Source: Macrothele yani
Lineage: Eukaryota > Arthropoda > Arachnida > Araneae > Macrothelidae
DNA length: 64,000 nucleotides
NCBI GenBank assembly: GCA_039090855.1
Contig: CM076995.1
Location: 120,230,270-120,294,269, forward strand
Reading direction: 5' to 3'
Positions 11,670 to 20,950 of the stretch are shown here, in pieces. The position numbers were made by a program, and so were the translations under genes. How positions within the stretch are numbered: position 1 is the first letter of the stretch; each line of letters opens with the position of its first letter. The notes under the pieces were generated by a model. It worked only from the letters and a program-made list of their open reading frames with translations. It was not told the origin of the DNA and did not search any database.

Positions 11670-14600
11670 CAGGGATCGCATTCCTCCTAAAATTCCTAAA
11701 ATTCCTAATATTTTGTGACCCTCCTTAAATTCCTAAAATTATACCTAAAATTTGCTATTCTTCCTAAAATTTTCGTAAGCTTATTTATTAAAAATACAAC
11801 CGTTATTAATGCCAATAAATTTACCATTACGGTAAGGTAAAAAGACCTGTTATTGTAGAAACACAGCCTATATGCTGTGCTGCTGAAGGAAGGGAAAATG
11901 ACGCCATCAAGATGCACTTGCTTCGGGGCGGGCGCTCCACTTTTTTGCCTTCGGACAGTTTTCGAGAGTAACAAGAGATCTAAGGGAAAAGGGGAGGGGT
12001 CATTTTCACCCCTGGTTTGCGCTTTGCAGACGAACTCCGTGGCACGCAGAAGATCGTACTTTATTTTTGTACATGCCTTGTGGAACCTCCTCTTTCTGCT
12101 GATGTTTTGTTATTGTAAACCGCAGGTGGGTGGAAGCAAAGAGGAAACATGTGGTCTCCTTCCGTAACCTCCGGTAATGACGATGGGATGGTAGCTGAGT
12201 GTTATCGTGGCAGGCAGTAGAGCACATGATCATTGACCTTCGATCGTGCGTCGGCGACAGCGACCTTCGATGCGCAATATATCTCGGCTCCGACTCGCTT
12301 TGACTGAACTTGCGTGAGATGCGTATGATAGTTTCTGGTTTTGCGTCTTTTATGGTGTTCTCTGTGCTGTGTGCAGGTTCAGTTCTCTAGTGGTGACCTG
12401 CTTTTTTTTTTTTTTCCTATCTTCTGACATCCTCACAGCCAGATTTCGGGAAGTTGTCTGGTTTTGCAATATTGGAACGTGTTTTTGTACTTCCCTTTCA
12501 TTTTCTGGTTAGTAATACAAGTGTTTAAGATGCCTAAATCCAAAACGAAATTTCAAGATGCGTGGCTCGCCAAAGTATTGGACGGAGTGAAGTTGAAAGA
12601 ATGGTGTTCTGCAACTGAAACAATATTTTCTGCTAAGTGTATATTGTGTTCAGAAATTTTCAACATTTCTAATAGTGGCTTTTCACAAGTAAAAGCGCGT
12701 CATAAAGGAAAAAAACATTTGCAGAAATTTCAAAGTAAATTTCAAAATAAGTCCATCCTGAAAGCCTTTGGAGGACGGGATCTTCAGCCCAAAACAAATA
12801 TTAGTGAAGTACTGAGTCATGATTTACAGTTGGCTAAAGCCGAAGCATTATGGGCCATGAAAGTTGCTAAGGACAATGTCTTTTGTTTCATGCACTGAAA
12901 CAGTTGAACAACTTTTCAAAGAAATGTTTCCTGATTCTGCTATTGCAGCCAAAATGCAACTTAAAGAAAAAAGTTGCTTATGTGATATCACATGGATTGT
13001 CAAAATATTTTGAAGAGGATTTGAAAAAAGACATTGCATCTAGTAGCCCAGGAAAGGTTACTATAGCATTTGATGAAACTACAAATACACAAGTGAAACG
13101 ACAGTTGGATGTGTATCTCAGGTACTGGTCTTCAGAAATAAATTCAGTTTCTTGCAGATACCTAACAAGCGTTTTTCTGGGTCATGCAACAGCAGATATT
13201 TTGCTAAAAGAAATTCTTGATGTGTTATCATCCTTCAATATTTCGTTGAACAGAATTATTTGTGTGTCCATGGACAGCTCAAATGTAAATAAGTGCTTTT
13301 TACGCAAATTCAATGAAGTTGTAAAACAAGAAACAGGCCAGAAATCTTTGGAACTAGGTTTTTGCAACCTGCATGTTGTTAGTAATGCATTTAAAATTTT
13401 TTTGACAAGCTTAAATATAGATTTTGACGAATTTGCTACTGATATGCATTCCTTTTTAAAGAGTAGTGCTGCAAGACGAGAGGATTATAAATCTGTCGAG
13501 GATATAACATTGGTCACAGCCAAATTTCTTTTGCGTCATGTCAGCAACAGATGGTTAACCGTTGGTTCTGTAGCCCAGAGGCTCTTGGATCAATGGCTAA
13601 ATATTACAGAATATTTTTTAAACTTCTTGCCATCTCAAAAAATATTTGAAAAACAACTACGCAATTCGGCAAGGTATAAAAGAATTCACTGTTTCCTGAA
13701 AAATGAGCTAACTCCTTGCTATTTAGCATTAATTTCATTTACACACCAAAATTTTGAAAAGTTTTCATTATGTTATCAGAGTGAAGAACCAAAAATACAC
13801 CAGTTATATTCTGATTTAAATACTTTAATAAGGAATGTTATGGCTCAGTTTATCCAAGATGATGTTATTGCAGGGAAATTTGGAGAAGACCTAAAGAATG
13901 TAGATTTTGAAAACAAAAATTCATGGAAAAAACTAGGGGAGTTAAAAGTTGGTATGAAGACAAAAAATCTCCTCAGGAATGTTCAGGAGACCAGGCAGAA
14001 ATTATTTCTCTTAGATGTAAGATCATCACTAATTGCAACCACAAAATATTTAAAGTCAAATTTGCCATTCTGCAATCAAAAGCTAAGAGACATAGAAGTT
14101 TTAAAGGTAAAAGAACCAAAGAAAGAGTCAACTCAACTTTCAGTCACTAAAGGACTTTCGGAAATAACCAGAATTTCAAGTGTTTTGCATCTTTCTGAGG
14201 AACAAATTGATAGAGTAAGAGAAGAGTGGAAACTTTTAAATTGCGATAAGCCAACTCTAGATGAACTAGTGAAATTTTCAGAGGAAGGGCATATTCCAGT
14301 GCGGATTGATCATTACTGGCGTAATATATTTAGTATTAAAGACTCTAGCGGAAAAGAAAAATACTCAAATCTTGCTAAACTCATCAAGTCAATATTAGTT
14401 TTACCTCATGGTAATGCTGATGCAGAAAGGGGATTTTTGGTTAACACTGCTCTGTTAAGGAAGGACAAGGCTAACTTAAAAGACTCAACTATAACATCAT
14501 TAAGAATAGTTAAAGGGGCCATTAAACACTATAGATGTGTAAGTAAAGTTCCCATAACAAGAAATTTGTTAAATAGTGTTCGTGATTCACATAAATTTTA

Positions 14601-15942
14601 TAAAGAGTATGTTGATAAGCTGAAGGAAGAAGAATAAAAAAAGGTAAAAGAAAGGAAGCAGAAAGAAAGGGAAAATAAGGAAAAACAGCTAGAGAAAAAA
14701 AGAAAAGCTGAGTTTGATGACAAAATAAAAAAAAAATGATGCAGAAATAAATAGGCTTAAAAAAGATAAAGAAGCCTCCCTAGCAGTAATTCAAGAGGGA
14801 ACAGAAAGAATGAGAAAAGCTGTAGAAAAACAAAATACTGTTGAAATAGCAGTTGCCTCTAACTTGATCATACAAGGTTCAGCTGAAATAAAGAAAACTG
14901 AAAGTAAATTAGTTGTGGTGGAAGCAGAAAAAGATAGGCTAATCAGGAAAAGGTTAAAACAATAATATGAAAAAAGTAATTTAGTGAACAATTGTACATA
15001 GTTCTTGGTTTTCAATTACCTTTTTAGGATATTATAATTTAATGTGAAACCTGAAAACTTTACTGTGAAAATCGTGAATTGCTTCTGGTTCAACAGCATA
15101 TTAATGTTCAAAGTGAAACTTGAATGTGGTAAATATACTTGAATATGATAATAACATGTGAAAAGATAAGAACTGAACATTAGAAGTAAATCATACTTAA
15201 ACTTTAGACATTAGACGTTATGCAAAAAATTTGGGTGTGAACTTCGACCATATATACTAAAGGACTGCGCATTGGCAATAGCTGCATCAAAGCCGCCATG
15301 GCTCAAACATTGGGCACGTCATCATCAGACTCCAAATTTCGTGTAAAAATGCTGTTATGATTACTAATTTAGGCTGCAGAACTTCAGTGTTTTCGGTGTA
15401 TTATGTGAATGCGCCTCATATATAATGAAAACTCTTCAGGTAAGTTTACTTATGAGCTATATACATGCATGATCGGGTTGTTTACATTTTGTGATTTATA
15501 ATGTGATGAACATTTGCGAAGAATTTGGAACATGCATTCCATTTTTTTTTCTTAAGTTACTATATTTTTATATCAATAGCTGCAAGTTTCTGGTTAAGTA
15601 ATTGAACTTTATTGACTTAGGTATTTAATTTGTTTCTTACCCATGAAAAATCATAGAACTTTCTTTACTATATCGCTCAGAGCAACCATAAGCACAGCAG
15701 GTGTAACCCATCTTTTTGACTGTTGTCATGTGATTTTATGTTGGAGCCAGAAATTTTGATGTCATGCGCAGTCTATCAGTATATATGGTTGAAGGGTGTG
15801 AAGCAAACTCTTTACAATGTATACAAAGTTGTTATATACATCTAGTTTTTATTGAAATACACTTCTAAAATTTTCCTAAAATTTTTCTAAAAAGTCCTAA
15901 AATTCCTACCTAAAATTTTCCAGAAGTATGCTATGATCCCTG
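11670..15942 (+). mobile_element. hAT-A: hAT-like transposon, 4.27 kb, 6-bp TSD
   Basis: The ends begin CAGGGATCGCAT (left) and CAGGGATCATAG (right, reverse complement). The flanking sequence is duplicated as CAAACA at 11664-11669 and 15943-15948. The empty site is visible in the mirror copy of the host element near 4980-4990. Both subterminal regions carry several CCTAAAATT repeats in the same orientation (about 11680-11780 and 15866-15920). The interior encodes one long transposase pseudogene. A second fragment of the left end lies at 30427-30565. Confidence 0.85.
12530..14965 (+). pseudogene. hAT-like transposase with C-terminal coiled coil, nearly intact
   Basis: The start is the ATG of MPKSKTKFQDAWLAKVL. 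A Cys-x2-Cys (AKCILCSEIF) with downstream His residues suggests a BED/TTF-like zinc finger. The core shows FDETTNTQVKRQLDVYLRYW, GFCNLHVVSNAF and a C-terminal LPHGNADAERGF dimerisation block, typical of hAT transposases that cut and paste DNA in the nucleus. The longest open stretch is 12883-14637. Two frameshifts near 12880 and 12970 separate the N-terminus; a stop at 14635 and an indel in a poly-A near 14730 interrupt a highly charged tail of about 105 residues (KERKQKERENKEKQLEKK..., ending KDRLIRKRLKQ) predicted to form a coiled coil. Only four lesions in about 810 codons make this one of the youngest elements here. Confidence 0.8.
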
Positions 15943-17110
15943 CAAACATCTAAAAAAGAGGCTTCATTTCATCGCAGGCATGATAAATCTGAAAACTAAG
16001 CACGACAGAACTTTTTATCCATGTATACACACATACACACATACATACTCGCCAGAATAAAAAAAAAAAGCCGATTAAAAAAAAAATACCAGACGATTCC
16101 CTAAATTAGCCGAAGAAATCTCACCACGATCTCTCGTCTAGAGCGAAAGCATTGGCAGCAATACCCCCCCCCCCCCCATCATTTTGGTTTTTCATTTCAT
16201 CGATTTTAAGAAACGATTCAGATAATGACACAAAACGCGGAAAAATCTCGTGAACACTGTAAAACCTGTAGATGTTAATTTTTATGATAATCACCAAATT
16301 CGTTATCGTAATAAAAAAAAAAAAACGTTCGTGGAAGCTTGATTTGATTAAATATAATCAAAAACTGACATGGGAGTTGATCACAGCATTGTGAGACATT
16401 GAAATATAAACATCGTTCATGAATTAATCCTGCTTTTTTAAAATAAAGAATTCCTTTCCTTCAAAACGTGAGTTCAACAACACACGCGTCCGCGCGATGG
16501 TGGTGATGGGTGGGATCGCCTCTTGCGTGCGGGAGGAATGCTGTTCTTCTTCCGGTACCAAGTCTCCGCACAGCCGTGGCCACGACGCCGATTGTGCTGT
16601 CACCGTGGCAATGCACTGACCATGCACCATGTTTAAAAATTCTTTTCTTGGCGCTCAGGCAAAAGCCCAAGGTTTTTTTTCTTCATTTGATAGATTAAAC
16701 CTTTCTTTGCAAAGAACAATAACTGCAGCTTTCTAAGTGCTGTACTACATTGCCTTTTTAAGCATTGAAGAAAGGCTCTCTCATTGCTCATAACTCAAAA
16801 ACTAAAGCAGATATAAACGCGTGCATTGCACCAATGTATTCCTTGGTAAAAATTAAGAAAGGATGATGATTTATGTATTTCTTTTTATTCTAAATAACGG
16901 AGATATTTGCGATTTTACGCAAAATATGTCCGCCATGCACCAAAATTCACAAAATTATATCTTCTAACCTATCTGAAATAAAAAATGGAAACTTTCAGGG
17001 TTTTTATAAGTTGGGAGTAGCTACCCATTAAAAAAAAATCGTAAGAATTGGAGATGTGTTAGTGGAAAATTAATTCAAAATCTGACGATTTCGCGTGGAA
17101 TGACCCAAGA

Positions 17111-17394
17111 GCTGTTTATAAGTAAAGCATGTTCCCATTTACAGACAATACTGGAATGGCACATATACTTCTGGAGAAGCAAGAGGATATCTGTCTTTAT
17201 GAAGAAGTTGAATGACAGTAGGATTTGATTTTACAACAAGGGTGTCTGTAGCTGAGTTTTTATGCAGATTTGGGTGAATCTGATGGTATATGTAGTATTA
17301 AAAGGAATGGAGCCTGTTGGCATAAACCTGATTCTAGCTGAGCAATGCATTAGAACCTGAAACCCACAGCTGGCAACTTTTGTCACTTTACTGT
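17111..17394. other. Unassigned AT-rich DNA
   Basis: No coding signal or repeat was recognised between the end of GGGTCATTCC copy 2 and a short Tc1 relic. Confidence 0.4.
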
Positions 17395-17536
17395 CTGTGT
17401 CCTGGAATCATTGGCCAAAATATCTCCAGAACATTTCCAACAATCGTGGCATGGAACTGGCGGTTTATTGCTGTTGTGAAAGCAAAAGGTGGACTTGCTC
17501 ATCATTATGTGGGTATGTACTAGTACAATAAATTGT
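17395..17536 (+). pseudogene. Tc1-like transposase C-terminal relic
   Basis: One frame reads 'FIAVVKAKGGLAHHYV' and another 'ESLAKISPEHFQQ', which together resemble the last 45 or so residues of a Tc1-family DDE transposase (…IxAVIxAKGGPTxY). The relic is short and frameshifted, with no terminal repeat located. It could be another Tc1/mariner lineage. Confidence 0.4.
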
Positions 17537-17543
17537 CCTTTCA

Positions 17544-17588
<45 letters not shown>
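17537..17588. repeat. (TG)n(TA)n microsatellite at the RTE-1 3' end
   Basis: Alternating TGTG then TATA repeats abut the 3' end of the minus-strand RTE-1 (whose terminal sequence is TTGACAATGATGATGA). A second TA run lies at 20839-20857 on its 5' side, so RTE-1 either inserted into a TA microsatellite or was flanked by expansion of its own tail. Confidence 0.8.
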
Positions 17589-17591
<3 letters not shown>

Positions 17592-17600
17592 TCATCATTG

Positions 17601-20600
17601 TCAACCATTATCAATCCACTGCTGGACGAAGGTCTCCCCAAGTTTCCTCCACAACGGTCTGTCTTGTGCCAGTCTCCCCCATGTCACTCCCGCATACTTT
17701 CGAATTTCATCCACCCATCTCCCATATGGTCTTCTTCTGGGTCTTTTCCTGTCCCTTGGAATCCAATCTAAAATTTCGGCTGTCCATCGATGGTCTGTCC
17801 TTCTGGCAGTATGCCCAGCCCATTGCCATTTCAGGGATTTAACTCTAATCGTGATGTCTTCCACTCTTGTAATTTTTCGGATCCACGAGTTCCTCTTCTT
17901 ATCTCTCCTGGTTACACAAAGCATGCACCTCTCCATGCTACTTTGAGTTGTCTGCAGCCTTTGTATGTCTCTTTTAGTTAAGGTCCACGTCTCTGCACCA
18001 TACGTAAGCACTGAAAGGATGCATTGATCAAACACTTTTCTTTTAAGACATAATGGCATATTGCTCTTGAAAATTATGCTGTTTCTTCCAAAAGCTCTCC
18101 AGGCAAGTTTTGTATGCCGATTAATTTCTTCATAGGCTAATCAGTATGATTTACTTCTAATGTTGCTACTTTGAGTTGTCTGCAGCCTTTGTATGTCTCT
18201 TTTAGTTAAGGTCCACGTCTCTGCACCATACGTAAGCACTGAAAGGATGCATTGATCAAACACTTTTCTTTTAAGACATAATGGCATATTGCTCTTGAAA
18301 ATTATGCTGTTTCTTCCAAAAGCTCTCCAGGCAAGTTTTGTATGCCGATTAATTTCTTCATTAATGTGACCCTCACTTAATATCTGCTGTCCAAGATAAA
18401 CGTACGTGTCTGTTATCTCCAGCTTTTCTCCATCAATCGATAAATCTTCATTTCGTGTAAAAGCATTGAACATCACTTTTGTCTTCTGAAAGTTCATTTT
18501 TAATCTCACTTCTTTACTCTTGTCAGCAAGTTCTTGGATCATACTCTGCAGCTCTGATAAGGTAGTTGCAAAAATGACTATGTCATCAGCGAAACGAAGG
18601 TGGGTTAGATAATCTCCATTAATCTTTATCCCTTTGTTTTCCCAGTTCAGTGATTGAAAGACATTTTGCAATGTGGCTTTAAAGAGCTTGGAAGATATGG
18701 TGTCACCTTGTCTCACTCCCTTTCCAATTTTTATGTGTGCTGTATTCTCAAACAGCCGAATCTTTGCACTTGCATTTTCATAGATGTTATTAATAATATT
18801 AATGTATGCATCTTTAACACCGCAGGATTTCAAAGCCATTGTAACTGCTGATGGTTTCACCGAATCAAAGGCCTTTTCATAATCGATAAAAGCCATGCAC
18901 AATGGAAGTTCATATTCCCTCGCTCTTTCAATTAGTTCTCTCAGTACGTGGATATGATCTATAGTGCTGTAGCCACTCCTGAATCCAGCTTGTTCTCTCG
19001 GTTGAACCATGTCCATTGTCACCTTCAAGCAGTGTGAAAGAACTTTAGTGAATATTTTATAAACCACTGATAGGAGGCTGATAGGTTTGTAGTTCCTGAG
19101 ATTCTCAATGTCACATTTTTATGTAGCAGGATCATTGTAGCGTTGTTCCAATCATCAGGAATCTTCCCTTCATTAAGGCATCGAGTGAAAATTTGGTCGA
19201 GTACTGTTTCAATTTCTCCACTTGCTTCTTGTATGATGTCTACAGTAATTCCATCTTCTCCTGGAGCTTTTCCCTGCTTCATGTTCTTGATTGTATGTGC
19301 AACTTCTGCTGGGAGGACTGGAAGAACTCTGGTACTGGTACCTTCCATGATGTCTGGAGTACATGCATCATTCCTTTCATATAACTTGTAGTAGAAATCT
19401 TTCACTCTTTTCAAAATCTCGCCTCTATTTCTTGTCACAGAACCATCTTTTTTTTCTCAGTGCCATAATCTGTTTTCTTCCCTTACTGAGAGTTCCCTTT
19501 GCTATCTTTAGGCTTTGGTTGTTTTCAATTGCTTTCCTCACAAGTTCACAGTTGAATTTCCTTATGTCTTCAGTGATACTTTTTCGTACTGTCTTGCATA
19601 GCTCTATGTATTCCACTTTGGAAGTCACATCATCTTCAGTTGTCCTCATCTCTCTTCTTTTTTGCATCAACATTTTGGTTTTTCCTGATAATTTGTTCAC
19701 ATGCAACTTGTTCTTAGACCCAGCTAATTTTGTTGCTGTTTCCATAAGAGCTTTGGTTACTTTTCTGTTAACTTCAGAAATATCCACTTCTTCCAATGTT
19801 AGGCCTTCTAAAGCAGAGAATCTGTTCTTCAGTTCCAACTTGAAGGCATTATGGTGTTTTTTAAGGTTGGTTATGTCAATACATTTTGTTTGTCTTATGA
19901 GCTTGCCACGTTCGAGTTTAGTGTTGAGGTGCATCTTACATCTCACTAATCTATGGTCACTACCTGTGTTGCACTTGTTTAGCACACTGCAGTGTTCTAT
20001 GACGAATTTTTTGTTACACATAATAAAATAAATTTCACTTGTCGTCCCATTTGGATGTCTCCATGTCCATTTCCTGTGTGGCTTTTTCTTGAAAAAGGAG
20101 TTCAAGATGAAAAACCCTTCTGCCTCTGCAAACTCTACGAGAGTATTTCCACGCTGGTTTCTGTTGCCGTGACCGAATTTACCTACTGAAGTTTCATTCT
20201 GTTGCTGTTGCCCTATTTTTGCATTGAAATCTCCCATAATTATCTTTAAGTGCTGCTTACCTTTATTATTTAGATGATGAATTTCCTCATAAAATTCTTC
20301 AATTTCTTCATAAGGATGACTTGTGGTGGGTGCATAAGTTTGAATAATCTGAGCCTTGTATCTTCTCGAGAGTTGAATAACAAGTCGTGCAGCTCTGTCA
20401 GAGGAACTTTCAACTTCTACAACTTTATCCTTCAGTTTCTAGTTTAGTATAAATCCAACACCACTAGTTCTGCCAGTATCTGTCCCATGATAGTAGAAGA
20501 GATGTCCACTTTTCAGTTCAATGAGATCTTCTCCTTTTCTCCTTACCTCACTTAGCCCGACGATGTCCCACTTGATCCTTTGTAGTTCCTCTTCCAATTC

Positions 20601-20789
20601 AAGAAGCCTTGAATCAGAAGATAGGGAGCGTCCATTATACGTAGCCAAGGTCAGCATCAGATGGCAGCCTAGTCCGGTCCTCCGGGGATTCTTAGCACCC
20701 TCTGCCTTCATGTCGCACTGGCCGCTGCCTTGGCCAGGTACATTCCAGCTGCCGGGGACTGAGGGCCAAGATTTAAGTTGTGGAGTCAT
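17601..20789 (-). pseudogene. RTE-1 endonuclease/reverse transcriptase, lightly damaged
   Basis: Reading 5' to 3' on the minus strand: an N-terminal apurinic endonuclease (TLATYNGRSL, VGLSEVRRKGED, MGDFNAKIG, GSDHRLV), a linker, then RT motifs (GKAPGEDGITVDI, ILLHK, QAGFRSGYSTIDHI, FIDYEKAFDSV, GVRQGDTISSKLF, LRFADDIVIFA), and a C-terminal region ending FVQQWIDNG. The lesions are few: one TAG stop near 20440, a +1 indel in an eight-T run near 19450, and a one-base loss in a T run near 19120. A 198-bp duplication at 17936-18361 also repeats the C-terminal segment. The catalytic FADD is intact. The element copies its RNA at a nicked target; this copy may have been active recently. Confidence 0.85.
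17936..18361. repeat. Exact 198-bp direct duplication within RTE-1
   Basis: 17936-18133 and 18164-18361 appear identical base for base, separated by 30 bp of unrelated sequence. It duplicates the segment coding for MPLCLKRKVFDQCILSVLTY and its surroundings. Confidence 0.9.
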
Positions 20790-20858
20790 TTTGGAGGGGT
20801 TTGGCCATAACTCACCACGCTGGCCAAGCGGTTGGTGATATATATATATATATACACA

Positions 20859-20950
20859 CGTAAAATTCTGAGAGTCTAAAAAATTTTGAATAGTGCTTAC
20901 AAAGTCCTTAAAAAGTGCTAAATTTTAATTCTTAAAAATGCGTATGAACC
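20859..20950 (-). mobile_element. Terminal fragment of a CAGGGTTC hAT-like element
   Basis: Read on the minus strand the segment starts CAGGGTTCATACGCATTTTT and continues with AAGGACTTTGTAAGCACT, the terminus style of hAT-E (53422-55949). Only about 90 bp remain: the interior is cut by RTE-1 on the left, and RTE-2 sequence begins immediately on the right. Confidence 0.6.

Larger units (their letters stand above)
8763..17106 (+). mobile_element. GGGTCATTCC-family DNA element, copy 2 (split by hAT-A)
   Basis: Left terminus GGGTCATTCCACGCCAAATC at 8763 and right terminus (reverse complement) GGGTCATTCCACGCGAAATC at 17106 begin long inverted repeats of several hundred bp. They are flanked by a possible 4-bp duplication AAGA (8759-8762 and 17107-17110). 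A second, internal terminus-like motif lies at 9021-9045. The interior carries a SINE and a CT microsatellite and is interrupted by hAT-A at 11670-15942. Without hAT-A the element is about 4.1 kb, and no transposase ORF is visible. The superfamily is undetermined; a 4-bp target duplication would exclude Tc1/mariner and typical hAT. Confidence 0.7.
17589..20838 (-). mobile_element. RTE-1: near-full-length RTE-like LINE, 3.25 kb
   Basis: One APE-endonuclease/reverse-transcriptase ORF runs almost the full length on the minus strand, with a very short 3' end of ATGATG/TATA repeats, as is typical of RTE-clade non-LTR retrotransposons ('craniofacial development protein 2-like' annotations). TA repeats flank both ends, which hides any target duplication. 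The coding region is described separately. Confidence 0.85.

Noticed and set aside
12006..12233. ORFs upstream of the hAT-A transposase on both strands.
   Set aside because: Lie in the transposon's 5' untranslated region, lack motifs and are not continuous with the zinc-finger start at 12530.
17489..17946. Three overlapping plus-strand ORFs (75-137 aa) with YIYIYI stretches.
   Set aside because: Antisense of the RTE-1 C-terminus fused to a TA microsatellite.
19363..20031. 222-aa plus-strand ORF with hydrophobic character.
   Set aside because: Exact antisense of the RTE-1 endonuclease-RT linker; no motif of its own.
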